From Gnetum montanum (lineage: Eukaryota > Streptophyta > Gnetopsida > Gnetales > Gnetaceae): 64,000 nt of DNA. The stretch lies in contig MNCI01014239.1 of assembly GCA_015680685.1 (NCBI GenBank), positions 293,827-357,826 of the forward strand, in the 5' to 3' direction. Shown piece after piece: positions 1 through 12,529 of the stretch. Positions within the stretch are counted from its first letter, which is position 1, and each line of letters opens with the position of its first letter. The position numbers and the translations under genes were made by a program. The notes below the pieces were generated by a model. That model saw nothing but the letters and a program-made list of their open reading frames with translations, made no database searches and was not told where the DNA came from.

Positions 1-690
1 TAAGGTAGTTACATTCCAAAATATCTTAGCTAAATTTTCTCCCAAGTAAGGAGGTTACAACTTACCCAACTTGTTAGGAGATATTTTCCACCAATTTCAT
101 TGGGAAGTTATGTAGTTAGAAAGTTATACACAAAGTTAGGAAGAATTTATGCTAACATTAATATTTGTAAATATTACAAATATTTAATATAATATTACAA
201 ATATTTTAACATTAATATTACAAATATTTTATGGATAGTAACTTATATAATAATGTTTGAAAAATAATGTTTTAAGACTTAGAATAATTAAATTAAAGGT
301 AAGTCTTCAGCCCGACACTTGGAATAATTAAATTAATGGTAAGTCTTCAACAATAGATAAAACTGCAAATCCAGCATTAGTTAAAATGTCTCCTGCTTTG
401 TGGATTCAATTATACACCCATCTTAGTGTGCCTTCGTGTCTCTATTGTTGTGTCCAGTGGGTTGGTATGGCGATAACGAATGCATCGGCATCAGACACTA
501 TTGCTATTTTAGGAAATTTCAAATTACAGGTTCCAGGAGTGAACGACATTTGTAATTATTGCTTGAATTTTTTTTTTGAAATGAGTTCCTGAGGCCACAG
601 TCGAAGAATCCCTGCATCAAAATATTGTAAGTCACAGCGGTGGGCTAGAAATGCAGATCTATCTTTAAACCCTGCACGATTCCACACACT
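1..690. other. AT-rich non-coding stretch
   Basis: No coding region is supported here. The stretch 160-230 is made of AAATATT-type direct repeats. A phrase ending GGTAAGTCTTCA occurs twice (about 284-310 and 322-348), each after AATAATTAAATTAA, so this is a short direct duplication. The short open frames show no family signature. Confidence 0.5.
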
Positions 691-849
691 ACGAATCTCA
701 TGCAATGCAATAGTTTCAGGCCTAAAACGATGCAGTTTCTTCACTCCTCCCATCGCTGGCGTTAATTTCCCTGCAGCCCTTGTTGCCAGCTGCTTTCTTG
801 AAGCCTTCCTTCCCGTGGATCTTCTTGCTGTCTACTTCGCACGAGCCAT
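691..849 (-). pseudogene. Histone H3 pseudogene fragment (N-terminal tail)
   Basis: Reading the minus strand from an ATG at 849 gives 53 codons that match the N-terminal tail and start of the alpha-N helix of histone H3. Visible are the ARAK start, [17 protein letters not shown], the GGVKK linker and [14 protein letters not shown]. The position of the tail glutamine next to the first lysine is a TAG stop, explicable by a CAG-to-TAG change. After EIR (about 690) the frame stays open to 556 but no longer resembles H3, so the globular histone fold is missing. H3 normally has about 136 residues in nucleosomes. The match over some 50 residues to a very conserved family makes identity secure; the fragment cannot encode a functional histone. 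An exon 1 remnant of an intron-bearing H3 gene is possible but unproven. Confidence 0.85.
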
Positions 850-1485
850 TGCAAAAACCCTAATGGTGTGTTCATACTTTCTAGCGAGGGTTTGGGCCAT
901 CGTACTGTGTCAGAATCTACACTGTGTTAGAATCCACTCTGCTTCTTTAGAAAAATGAAGAGGCACAGCACCATGGGCCATCAAATCAAAGAGATTTTCA
1001 GACTATTTTCGCTGCCAAGAATGCCTTCTTAACTTGGCCGAATAATCTGTCTCCCCCGTCTCCATGAAATGTCTAGTTTTTGCATCCATGAACAGTCCTT
1101 AACGCTTAAATGTTTATTATAGCAAATACTTTACCATGGTGTAGGAGCTTTTGTCCATTTTGGACTGCATAACTTGAAATATTGTTGCTATCGCAGTTTT
1201 GTTTGGCCGCCAGAGTCTTCTTCCATTTTTTTGTGTTTAAAATTTTAAACGTGGATTATGGATAAAATAATTCCTACCTACTCTAGAAAAAACCTTTAAA
1301 ATTTGTGGGAAAATTTTGAAACATCATTTTAGCCACATACCTTAATACTTTTTTTTGGGTAAAAAGTGCTGATAATATACCGATAAGTACATGGTTTGTA
1401 TCAACTTCTATTTAACCATTTCCTTTCTCTAGTATCTACTTTTGTTGTTCTATGAAATGGAAAAATGTACCAATAGCAAGGTTTG
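850..1485. other. Non-coding stretch upstream of Element 1
   Basis: No gene seen. The part next to 849 may be the former 5' flank of the H3 fragment. Similarity to retrotransposon gag begins abruptly near 1486, marking the truncated left edge of Element 1; no LTR precedes it. Confidence 0.4.
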
Positions 1486-2790
1486 GATCAAGCGTTCTAG
1501 CTTATCCAGACCCTCGCTGAGGAAATCAAACACCTCAAAGCTGTTGGGTTTGACATGCTACAAGTCATGGACTTTTACCAGGACAACCCTATCAACCCTG
1601 CAATCCCTACTCTAACATTATCCTTGGGGATGTCTCTCCAACACTTCATGAAGTATGATGGGGAGGGAGATCCCAACGTGCATCTACTTACCTTTATGTC
1701 TGAATCTCTCCTGGTGCAATAATGGTTGCACACGATCATTTGTGTCTTTGCCATGCCTCTAGCCGGGAAAGCTTTAGAATGGTACCTCGCACTGCCATGC
1801 TCATCTATTTCAACTCTAGAAGAGCTTCTAATCTAGTTCATAATGCATTTCAAGTATAACTTAAAGCTAGAAACCATGTTGGACCAGTTGATGAATGTGA
1901 AATAGGAGCCTCTGGAACTAATCCAGAAGTTCATCCAACATTGGAGCGCAACCCTTAATGAAATCTATGAGCCCATCGCAGAGGCCCAATTGCGAGCCAT
2001 CTTTAAGGGTGCAGTGAACAACTTTATCAAGTCTAAATTGTACTACCTCACCCCTTGCACTCTTAGTCAAGCTTTCATGTAGACTAAGAGTATACAAGAT
2101 GTAGCTGACAAGAGCAAAGACCCAGCCTACATCGCTTACAAAAATACCTTCACAAAGAAGGACAAGGGTAAGGCCCCAACAACCACAGTGGCTGTTGTGG
2201 GGACCAAGGCCAAGCCCAGACCGAGTAACAATGGTAACAAGAATAACAAGAAATCGACCATACCCACAGCTAACCACACGCCCAAGCAGGACAACATGTC
2301 GCAAATTCCAGTACCCGCACCTAAGACCTCTGCACACACCAAACGAAACTTTGAGCGTAAAGATCTCTCAAACTACACCCCATTTCCTCTTAACCCTTTG
2401 GAACTCTTGAAGCAGCTATTAGTAGCAAAGCACATTCAATATAAGAGAATGTCACAAGAAGAAATCGATAGACACCAATGCTACTGTGAGCTCCTTAGGA
2501 ACCCCTCTTTGGCCCCACCCAATGAGCTCCAATTCCTAATAGTTTCAGGCTGGACAGGTTTTGTGACTATCACCAACAGTGTGGTCACAACACAGATTAT
2601 TGTCAGGCATTGCAGGATGACATCCAGAGGTTGATCGACCAAGGAAAGCTAGTGTTGGATGAAAGCAACCTAGTACATCCTAAAAATCAATCTATGCATA
2701 TCTACATAGACTCCCTCAATGCTAATAATTCTGGTTACGTCATCAATGCCATCAGCATTAACAGTGATCCTGGGCCACCCTAGTAGCCAT
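1486..2790 (+). pseudogene. gag: Element 1 gag (capsid-nucleocapsid), degenerate
   Basis: Retrotransposon Gag polyprotein that would form the particle and bind RNA. The capsid-type domain spans about 1620-2140 (readable pieces: MKYDGEGDPNVHLL, AGKALEWYLALP, QKFIQHW, KSKLYYLTP). A basic Asn/Lys linker and RNFERKDLSNYT follow, then a C-x2-H-x4-H-x4-C knuckle (CDYHQQCGHNTDYC, about 2563-2610). Three stops at 1834, 1903 and 2080 sit where the homologous frame of Element 3 has glutamine, so each is a CAG-to-TAG change. A frameshift lies near 2545-2560, just before the knuckle. The first residues of the domain are missing compared with Element 3. A single PFVIHVP peptide near 2790 corresponds to a repeated peptide in Element 3. 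The identity is clear; the copy is dead. Confidence 0.85.
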
Positions 2791-3489
2791 TCGTGATCCA
2801 TGTACCTCAATGTAGCACACCAGCACCACGAACAAGTAACCAAAGTTCATAATAGTCATTTTTCCTGAAATTCCCTCCATGAGCATCCATCTATACACCA
2901 CCTATTAGCAAAACCATGTCACTTTGCTCACTAATGCTATTAGGGCCCTTCATCATTAGGGGGCTGACCCAATCGACAACCCCCACTATGCATAAAACAA
3001 CTGAGCAACCTTCTCATCCTAAGAAACAGGAAGTGCACTTCGCAGGTGAGACGTTGAGGGGAAGTACCACCCCTGGCACTTCCAAGCTCATGTCTCCACC
3101 CCCTACATCTACATCCTCATCAACAAAGACGAACATTACCACAACTGCATAGTCCACGCCACCCTTCCAAAAGGGGTCTGAACCTAGACCCAAAGTCACC
3201 CCTCCTTGGAAAATTTACCTCCTGGGACGAATCGAAGAGGAGGAAAACTTTAAACAAGGGGGTGGCCAAGACCTCTTAGATGCCTTCACCCAGGTTGAAC
3301 AAGCTCTAAAACAAAAAAATGCTACGTTGAGCTTGTACAACATAATCATGACATCTGTACCGCACCATGAGGCTCTGATCCACATGTTGACAGCGATTCT
3401 GGTTAATGAAGACATGCCAGCAGAAGAGGAAGTAATCCATTTGGTCATGCTTCCCCTTGCACTTGTAGAGCCTAAGCCATCCTAATTGA
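2791..3489 (+). other. Proline/threonine-rich gag-pro linker of Element 1
   Basis: Low-complexity Pro/Ser/Thr-rich coding remnant with frame changes, corresponding in position to the linker at 52700-53890 of Element 3. The segment 3290-3440 contains ALKQKN and SLYN pieces resembling the same pre-protease segment in Element 3. No catalytic domain is visible. Confidence 0.5.
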
Positions 3490-4077
3490 CTTTTAGCAAC
3501 AACGCCATTAGGAAAGATCCCAAAATGGATCAGGTGACTACGGCAGCTCTTTTCATCACAATTCGGGTCAGCCAACACTAGATCCGAAGGGTACATATTG
3601 ATGATGTGGCTGCCACAAACGTCATCCCCTTCCCTATTGTGGACAAGTTGGGCTTGGTTGACCAGATAAAACCCATAGCAACGTCATGTCTAAGGTCATT
3701 CAACGAGAGACGTGTCCTAGTGAAAGGCACAGTTCACATGGACTTCGTAGTAGGGGACCAGTTCCCCACAAATGCAACATTCATCGTGGTTGAGGAAATG
3801 CTTGGGCTTAACCTGATCCTGGGGAGATCATGGTTAGCATAACTTAACGCTATCTCCTCACCCATACATCAGGAAATCCACCTACCATATGCAGGCAGGG
3901 AGGTGGTGATCCATGATGATGAAGTAGCAGCACAAGCTATCAGTAAAGTAGACATGGAGCAAGGCTCGGAGGCCATAACCTCTGAGAATGAAGCACTTCC
4001 TCACACACACATTAAACATCTAGCAGGAGAATCAGCTCAGCAAGCTGGTCTCTATGATGAAAGTGCATGGGTTTGAG
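3490..4077 (+). pseudogene. pro: Element 1 retropepsin-like aspartic protease, degenerate
   Basis: Protease that would mature Gag and Pol. The active-site strand is IDDVAATNVIPF (about 3597-3632), aligning with VDDGAATNMVPY in Element 3; the Gly of the usual D-x-G is Val here. The flap-distal signature LILGRSWLA (about 3816-3842) is the family's usual ILGRPW block. The stop directly after it (3840, TAA) aligns with a CAA glutamine codon in Element 3. The following HQEIHLPYAG segment is also shared. The frame reaches 4075 with an acidic tail. Degenerate, but the fold is recognisable over about 190 residues. Confidence 0.75.
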
Positions 4078-4264
4078 TTGCCCTTCCAAGCAAGGGACAA
4101 TGATGTGGATGAGGGCCTTGGAAAAACACCTCGGCCTTATGTTCTGATCAACCCATGATGGGTCAATAGGTAGCTACGCACAGCGTAGCAATTCCACTAC
4201 TTCCTGCCCAGTTGCCATCCCTCATGCATTCATTGCTTTTTTCTTTGATAACATGCCATCCCTT

Positions 4265-4585
4265 TTGGCATGCTACACTATGGCTTGAAATGGCCTAAAA
4301 CTAGCATCGTTGCTTTTTGCTTTGATAACATGCCATCCCTTTTGGCATGCTATGCTATGACTTGAAACGACCTAAAACTAGCAATAGCCCGAGATGGCTT
4401 AAAACTAGCAATGGCCCGAAATGGCCTAAAACTAGCATAAATTACCAATTAGCCATTCTCCAAGTTGTTAATGTATCATCCCTGTGGCATGTTACGCAAT
4501 GGCCCAAAATGGCCTAAAACTAGCAATGGCCCGAAATGGCCCAAAACTAGGAATGGCCCGAAATAGCCTAAAACTAACACATGAA
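4265..4585 (+). repeat. Inter-module repeat (AATGGCCTAAAACTAGC type), after pro of Element 1
   Basis: About nine degenerate copies of a roughly 27-bp unit built from ATGGCCCGAAATGG and CCTAAAACTAGCA, interspersed with two longer copies containing GCATGCTAYRCTATG. The array starts after the protease tail and ends before the last exon of the opposite-strand gene. The same core recurs at 12530-12795, 26355-26450, 54586-54870, 60110-60275 and 63885-64000, always at a module boundary. Confidence 0.8.
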
Positions 4586-4751
4586 AGCATGAACATTTTA
4601 TACAAAATGTAGCACATTTGCAATGCACAAGTTAGCGCAAAATCAATGTCTATTTCACAAAATTCTCTTTGCTTTATTCAAAATCGTTGTCTTTTAAAAC
4701 AATGTTTGCAAAATTTGTTAGACAAAAACTCAAGAAAAAAATCCCATGTTG

Positions 4752-7700
4752 TCATGGGTTGCTTTTGTTTGCACCATCTTTGCCATTAATTCCTGCATCA
4801 TTTTCTGTTGTATTACCTTCCCCTGCCTTTTCCTCTATTGTTTCCTCATTCCTTTCCTCTACAAGCCATGTGCCCTCATCTATAGCCTGCATCGTAGGAG
4901 TGAAGTGGTTAGTTAGGGCAACAAACGTAAACTACAATAGAGCATAAACATCAATATAGTAAGAAACTAACCTAGCCATCTCAAAGGGTATCTAGTCTAA
5001 ACCAAGCCTAAGGTGGTGCCAGACCTCCTCTACCGTGATGTCCATCCAATGCCTGTTGCTTAGTTCAGCATCTGCAGCAACTCTCTCCATTTTGACGGTT
5101 GTCCATCTAGGTGGTCCCAGGGAAAAGGAGATAGTTGTAGTCTCTCCTGTAGGAAGGTCCATTTTTAGGTCAAGATATTTCGTAACCTTTACCTGCTCTT
5201 TGAACTTGGCATAGGCCTCAGAAGCGTCAATGGAATTTACGAATGCTTCATACATAAACGCCTCTACTACAGCGTCCTTGTATAGTCTAAAATGGGTGGC
5301 ATTTTTCATTTTATACATGTGCTTGTGGTTTCTCTAGGACTAACCCCATTCGTGAATCTTGTCACTGACGTATTTCAAATCTTGACACTTCTGGGCTAGC
5401 ATGTCCATTTGCATCCGTTGTTCGATTATCTCACGGGTGGCTTCAACGTTCTGACATGCGGTAGTCCAAAACCTAGCGTAGTCTATTACATCCATGTGCC
5501 AGTTCTCATTATTAGTATCATGGGCTATGATGAACTCATTCCTCAACTTGAGATCCTCAATCTCGATGACCAAGTCAACATGTCTTTGCTCAACTCTTTG
5601 GACCCGTTTCCACAAGTCCTCGTTGACTCGCTTATACCCCCACAAGGAGCATGCCAAGTGCAAGATGCATTTGCAAGCCTCATCGTACATACTACGAGAC
5701 ACCTTGATCACTTCAAGTGGGAATGTAGGCATGGCGTTGACCTTCATAGGTTGTGCCGAGTCCCATTTGAGTCGAGAGGCTACCATGACACAAAGAGCGA
5801 AACAATTGCATTAGCATAGCAAGATTAGCAAACTCAAAAAATAATTCTAGCAGAACAACATGAGAGCACCTGATATTACTACTTACCCACATTAGGGTCA
5901 GCCTGCTAGAGGTGTTTGATCATGTCATCAAACATTCCCTACACAAACATAAATTTGTCAAGGATCTCGGCCCATGACTCTGCACGAATCGAAGGGGGTC
6001 CTACAACATCAACATTATCACATGTTACATAAATAAACATATTAGCAATGGTTGAAATGGTCAAAATGGACTATGACAAGGTAGAAATATTGCCAAGCTC
6101 ACTAGCATCTGATTGTGGTCTCTCTTCTTGCTAATGCAAGACTATGGTGGTAGCCTTGGCAGAAGTCCCTACCAAGTCTATACAAGCCTCTTCTTCATAC
6201 GCTAGTGCCTTTTCTTTTAGGAGACCAACATCCTTTTTATTCAAGGAAGGTTCCTCTTCATTAGTAGGAAGATTCTCCCTAATGACAAGAGCCCTTGCCT
6301 TAGCAACAAGAGCTCCTTTATTCTTGATTGGGGCCCTTTCTTCCACGACTGGGACCTCCGTGTCTTTATTCATCATCCCCGTCTTAGGTACTGACACCTC
6401 TTCATCGCCTTCTTCTTCTTCTTCTTCCTCTACCAGTAAAGAAACATGTTTGCATTAGTACAAAATAAGTTAGCTTAAAGTAGGTGCCACACTATGCTAC
6501 GTCACCTAGTGTAGCAGACAATAACAAAATGAGCATTAGACAAAAGCACTTACCAATGGGGGGTTGTGTCCTCTGTAGTTTAAGCCGCAGTCTTCGCCCC
6601 TCCTCTTCCTGCATATGAAGGGTTTCCTTAGCTGGAGGAGGCCTCTTTCACCACAACTCTTTGGGCACAGTCTTGGCCATGATACATTCCCCCCATGACA
6701 TGCTATTGGCTACGATGTGGAGGGACTCTCCTATGCTGCTTTGCCCATGAACGTTGCGGGCCACCTGATCCTTAGTTGTCACGAAGAATGACTCCCCAAT
6801 CATTTTTTGGGGATCTTGGGCAAGGATCATTCACAAGACCTAGCAAATCCATGGTTTAGATATCTGGTTGTAATTTCGCATGACCTTGAATCCATTCTCT
6901 TGAACCACCAGAAACTCCGCAAAGTGCTTCAGACAACCTATATAGAAGGCATAGTGTATGTTGGAACGGGACTTCGATTTCTGACAATGCCCCAAGATTT
7001 TAGCCTGCAAGCCTTTACATAGGAAGCTGGCCTAGTTGTAGCAGGTCCCCTCTTCCATAACTTCATGCATTATCTAGGCCTGCTCAATCCCCAGGACCTT
7101 CCCTTGGGTAAGTAGCTGGGGGAACGCTCGAGCATAGAAGACAGGGTAGATCTCCAAGGCGGGCCCATCTTTGAGCATATCCATAGGGAGCCCCTTTCGC
7201 TCCTTCGCAATCTCTAGCCACTCTTGAATATCCTTCTTCTAGAGGGTTAGAACCTTCTTCCCCCTCAACCATATGAGGACACCTTTGGAAGCAACACTGA
7301 ACAGGTCTACAAATAGTTGGTCATTGATTTCAATGATAACCTACATGCCCTGTATGTGCGTGCGGAAGTGGCTCACCTTTTTAGAAAGGGAGCTAACCAG
7401 GAAAAGCATCTTAGCAGTAGGAACATTTGAATTCGAGGTCAGGAAAAGAGCCATAAGTCCAGCCTTTTCGAGGTTCTAGACTAAGGAGTCTGAAGCCCCA
7501 CCATTTATCCAGCATTGGCTCACTTCTACTTCACCATATTTGAAGTAGATGTTTACCCCCTACACCTCAGCGGTTACCACCATCACCTCCTGGAGCTTCT
7601 TTGCCCCTACAATAGTTTTCACAAAAAAATTTAGCATGAAAACACAAAAAGTACAAAGATTGCAAAAGATACTTGAGCATACACCACTTACTGTTTGGCC

Positions 7701-9154
7701 TATTATGCCTATACGGTAGCGAGAACTACGGAAGTTCAACTAGAACTTGTTCAACCATGACTGGTTTAAAGAGTTGTACCCACTCCTCATCTAGCCAACC
7801 TTGCCCCTTGCACTGATCATAGGGAATAGAATATGTTCCTAGGTAGGTGTGGTATTCACCCTCGCATTAACCAATCATGCCCACCCGCAGGTTCCTGGTA
7901 GAAGAGAACTCCTGCAGAGCTATTTGTGTTGTAGCCAGTAGACCTGGTTGGTCATGAACTCCATCCTTGTTGATGAAGAACTTGGTAGCAAATGCATACT
8001 ATTAGCATTAGGTCAATATGGCTAGTGTCACATAAACATAATAGAGAAAGGCTACAAAACTCACCCACTAGCATAGTAGACAGTTCCCTGAGGGTTCTGG
8101 AAGCACGTCGTCATATAATGTGCAAGAAACAATGTGTTGAAGCGGTGGTAGTAGCTATGCTTGGGCATATCCTAGATCCAAGACAAATGCCTTAACCCTA
8201 TTGGGCATTGACTATATGCTTATCCCTACCTACTCATGACTGCCCCGTCAATCAAAAACCTCAGAATGCCCTGACTTGCCCTAGGCAATATGGCTTCTGT
8301 TATGCCAGCCGCCTCCTCCACCTTCAGGGATGACCAAACAATCACACTGAAGTGGATGAGGAGGACCTGTAGGAAGTCCTATGCCCCTTTCCTGAACCAG
8401 ATCCCCCACTCTCCCATATGTATCTAGGGAGGAGGAGCATTGGCCACAGGTTTGCTCATGTGACAAAGGATCCCTCTAATTTCTAAAAAAATTAGGATTG
8501 GCCTTAGCCCCACCTTGCACAACAAGTGTTAGCATCATGTCTAAGTGCAATGCACACATGACATAGCAATTCCTAGCGGTTCATACACATAGCGTAGCAT
8601 AACCCTCTTTCTGCATATACCGTAGTAAGAACATGAAAGCGGTAGCCTAGCATAGCAACAGAGTAATTAACCCTGACAGGCCGATCGATAATATGCCCTG
8701 ATAGAACATGTGTTGCCCTATAACATCACGCATGGCCCAACTCTCCTAAGGGTCCTACGTCATGCTATTTGAAGACCAAGTAACTTAAACTACCCAAACC
8801 CCCACGTTTATGACAACTGCGGTGGTGGTGGTTTAAGCAACCTTGCATACAATGATGGCGTAACATTTATGCATCCACTGCGGCTAAAACAAAAACAACG
8901 GCAATGCAAAGGCTAAAACAACGTGATAACAAAAAAAACAAGTAGCTAAGACTAGGATAAAAAAGAAAAGTAGAAAACAGAAGCAAGAAACAATAACAAA
9001 ATTGTGAAAAAAATAGAGGAAGCATAGAAGCCTACTGGACTAACGGCGTGTCCTTCTGTGTTGTGACATATGCTTGTGTCATGCACCCTAGGGTTTGCTT
9101 TATCTCCTTGATCAGTGTGAGGGTCAAATTCATTCGTTCCTTCTTTGGAGCCAT
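4752..9154 (-). pseudogene. Opposite-strand multi-exon gene in Element 1
   Basis: Unknown gene read on the minus strand inside the pro-RT interval. Exons proposed by GT/AG sites and by similarity to Element 3: E1 9154-9036 (starts MAPKKERMN), E2 8475-8065, E3 7980-7692, E4 7606-6554, E5 6429-6103, E6 6000-5887, E7 5779-4972, E8 4886-4752 (ends KSNP, then TGA). E2 holds the FSVIVWSS strand of an FCP1/NIF-phosphatase-like segment. E4 includes HFAEFLVV and KPWI. E7 is helical, with heptad-like stretches, and includes WKRVQRVEQRH and AQKCQDLK. E8 is acidic (VEERNEET, EEKAGEG). Several in-frame stops and frame changes are present, for example after HEWG near 5337, so this copy is not functional. 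Function unknown; not a shadow of pol, because exons lie where no sense-strand gene exists. Confidence 0.75.
8535..8660. repeat. GCATAGC/GTAGCAT motifs in intron 1 of the Element 1 opposite-strand gene
   Basis: Clustered copies of CATAGC, CATAGCGTAGCATA and TAGCCTAGCATAGC lie between exons 1 and 2. The same words form the dense palindromic array of this element's own LTR (14050-14560). Isolated copies occur at 4160-4195 and 6486-6515, also outside exons. Confidence 0.65.
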
Positions 9155-9297
9155 CTCCCTACTTACAAATTCCTCCTCGCCGCTACGTAGAAAACCAGCT
9201 TTCTCGCTCTAAGCACAATCGCTCCGAAATCGCCTTGTGCTCTGAATATGGGCTCTGCGCTCTTATGGTGAGAATAACAAGCTTACTAGGGTTTAAT

Positions 9298-9309
9298 CCC
9301 TATTTATGG
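9298..9309 (-). promoter_or_regulatory. TATA-like box of the opposite-strand gene, Element 1
   Basis: The minus strand reads GCCATAAATAGGG about 150 bp upstream of the MAPKK start codon at 9154. A TATA-like box is in the comparable place in Element 3. Prediction only; no transcript evidence. Confidence 0.5.
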
Positions 9310-9935
9310 CTATAATGGTGAAAAGGGGGAAACATGCCACTCTCTCTCTCCATTTAATGCAGAGTGCACTGTACAACGTATCATGCTCGCCACGACATCA
9401 TAACATTGTTAGCATTTAAAACCTGGACATGCTCCAAGCTAATTGCTTACTTTCCCAAGAAATGAAAAAAATAAAAGATTTTTTTTCGTTACTGGTCTGA
9501 AAAGACATTAAACTAGCATTTTTCGATCTGCTATGCATTCACAGTTTCACAATTTTGCTTCTGCTATTTTGCATTTCTCAGCAATTTCACATTTTCACAT
9601 CTACAACTTGGTATTTCCTATTTTAGCACCTCTGCATCTCCATGCCATAACGGTTTTCCATGACTCTAAAATGGCACAAAAATTTTGATCTTTACATCAT
9701 ATTTCGCTGATTACATCTCATCATTGCTTTGCAAGTTTTGGTTACATGCGATTGCTACCAGCAGGTGCCTCTTAACTAGGCTTTCATCACATTTTGACAG
9801 GTCAAGCAGAAAATGGAAACCATCGCGATTTCTCCACACCATTAGCCATAGCAAGTCCACATGGCAAGCTTGCTAGACAACTGAACCCATACCTAATTGA
9901 CTAGGGGTCAACTACAGCTAGCACCATAGCATCTC
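9310..9935. other. Spacer before the truncated pol of Element 1
   Basis: No gene seen. Pyrimidine-rich pieces such as CAGCAATTTCACATTTTCAC occur near 9580. Pol similarity resumes at about 9936 just downstream of where the RT YxDD motif should be, so a deletion removed the N-terminal half of RT and any repeats before pol. Confidence 0.5.
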
Positions 9936-12518
9936 TAGAAGCAATTGATCATCCACTCGATCTAAGGGTAGTCCTCAAGTGTTGTCAAATGCATGATTTG
10001 CGGCTTAACCTTAAGAAGTGTGTCTTCGGTGTAAAAAATGAATGCATGTTAGGATTCATGGTATCAAAGGTTAGAATAAGGGTGGACCCTGACAATGTCA
10101 AGGTCATCGTCAACCTGACACCTTCTACAAACCTCAACGAGTTACATGGCTTACAAGGTAGGGTACAGTTCATCCAAAGGTTCATAGCAAGGTTGACCGA
10201 CAAGTTACACCCCATGAAACATCTTCTAAAGAAAGGGGTTGACTTCAAGTGGACAACCCAATGTTAACAAGCCTTCGATGACTTGAAAGAAGAGCTCTCG
10301 CACCTCCCTACTATGCACCAGCCATAAAGGGACAAGCCTTTCTTTATCTACCTTGCCACCTCCGACACATCCATCGTGGCACTACTATGTCAGAAACGAG
10401 ACAACGAATCTAAGATACTAGTGTACTACTTGAGTCATGCACTAATAGCGCATGAGGCTAGATACAACGAAGTGGATAGGAACTTCCTTTCCTTAGTGTT
10501 TGCACTAAAAAAGTGGAGGCACTACCTCTTTCGTAGTGTAGTCAACATCATTTGCAAAAGCAACATACTTTGGGCTATCACTAACAACCTATATGAAAGT
10601 AGTAGGATAGCCCGATGGAAAGCGATAACCTTGGAGTTCAACCTGCACTATGTAAGCCAATCATTGACTAAGGGTCAAGCCATAGCAACGCAGCTTACGG
10701 CCTCACCCATCAATGACCACACAACCATAGATCCCGAATTCCCAGATGAACACGTTGGCACTATCAACGTCATCCCTTCGCACCTAAAAGCTACCTTACA
10801 CTTTGACGATGCTTCAACTGTGCGAGGAGGTAGTGCAACTGCCATCATTACATTCTCCTTTGGGGAAGTGCACCCATTTTCCTATTGCTTTGCATTCCCT
10901 TGCACCAACAATGTGGCAGAATATGAGGGGCTACTCAGAGGCCTCTCATCTGCCCAAACACTATGCATTCAACACTTAGCAATCCGCAGTGATTCACAAC
11001 TGGTTGTAAATCAAATCACCGAGGTTTACGCCTGCAAAGCTACACACCTACAACCCTACTATGACCTAGCAAAAAGCATGCTCAAGCAATTTGCAACCAC
11101 AGATGCACAACACCTACCATTCAATGAGAACACCATGGCAGACACCTTAGCTACCCTTACATTAAACATTCCACCACACTCATTTACAAGTCTTCCAGCT
11201 TCAATTGTCAAATGCAATGTGCCTATCACTCAGGTAGGACATGTGGCCTGTATCAGTGCTACGGATACCCAGGAGTGATATGCTAACATTAAAACCTACC
11301 TACAACAAGGTGAACCCCCAAGTGTACTGACATCTTCTCAGAGAAATGCAATCTGAAAGCGTGCCCGACAATAGATGCTCATGGGAAATGACACCCTATG
11401 CTGACGTTCTTATGACAAGATATTGCTGGCATGCGTGGGTGGGGAGCAACTGCAAAAGGTATTTAATGAAGTGCATGAGGGTCTGTGTGGTGGACATATA
11501 GCACCTAGGGCTATGGCTGCAAAAATTATACATCTAGGGTACTATTGGCCCCACATGGAGCATGACTGCCTATCGAAAGTCAAGACGTGTGACACATGCC
11601 AGAGATACGCAAATCTCATACACATCTCACCTATAGACTTGCACCCAACGCAAATCACATAGCCTTTCCAATGATGGGAACTAGACCTCATAAGACCTAT
11701 CACAACTAAGTCCTCTATAGGGCATAGCTTCATTATCATTGCCACTAAGTACTTTACTAAGGGGGTGGAAGCCATTCCCTTGAGGAAGATGACGTCTCAG
11801 CAAATCTGTCATTTCATCCGAGATAACATCGTGATAAGGTTTGGGCTTTGGATGACTATTGTAACCGACAATGGGCCACAATTTAGTAGTATGAAAACCT
11901 GAACCTTCTGTAGCAATCTAGGTGTTAAGAAATCATTCTCCTCCTCATACTATCCATAAGCAAATGGGCAAGTGGAGGCTACAAATACGTCCATCATCAA
12001 CTTGCTGAAGCGAATGCTTGGCAATAGCAAGAGGCAATGGCACGAGAAAATCCTCTACGTTCTATGGGCCTACAGGATGACAGGTAGAACTGTGAAAAGT
12101 AAGACTCCTTACAATCTTATTTATAGATCTGAAGTTGTGTTGCCTCTTGAGTTGTAGGTACCATCACTCTAGATGGTCCTCGCAGATGTTGTGAGAAAAA
12201 CCCAAAACAACGAGTCATGGATCATCGACCTCGACTCAGTAGAGGAGGAACACACACAGATGCTGAGATGCATAGAGCACTACCAGAGTAAGCAGCAGCA
12301 AAAGCACCATGCAGACATGCATCATTGGCTAGTATAGAAGGGAGACCTCATCCTCAAGGTTGTCTGTGAACATGTAAGAAAATTTTCAACTAGCTGGGAA
12401 GGCCCTTACATGGTCACTAAAGCCTTTGGAAATGGAGCCTTCAAGCTAGCAAACATGGATGGAAACGAGTTCTCCAACCCAGTGAATCATTCGTACCTTA
12501 AGTCGTACTACGTTTGAA
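9936..12518 (+). pseudogene. pol: Element 1 pol: RT thumb, RNase H, archaeal-type RNase H, integrase
   Basis: Begins inside RT after the YxDD motif (CVFGVKNECMLGF, ELHGLQGRVQFIQRF). RNase H follows (FFIYLATSDTS to KKWRHYLF, about 10335-10535); its first catalytic Asp is replaced in the IYLATS block, as is usual for Tat elements. The second, archaeal-type RNase H at about 10790-11170 keeps the acidic set: LHFDDAST, EYEGLL, IRSDSQLV, NENTMADTLA. Integrase runs from the HHCC zinc domain (CGGHIAPRAMA ... CDTCQ, about 11480-11600) through VTDNGPQFSS and NGQVEATN to a C-terminal WEGPYMV block, stopping after LKSYYV at 12518. In-frame stops occur at several sites, including 11276, 11662 and 11900. 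Not functional as it stands. Confidence 0.85.
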
Positions 12519-12529
12519 GCACAATAGCA

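Noticed and set aside
4265-4585. CRISPR-like reading of the TTAAACTA/CCTAAAACTAGC arrays
   Set aside because: Units are degenerate and vary in length, there are no unique spacers of constant size, no cas genes, and the context is a plant retrotransposon.
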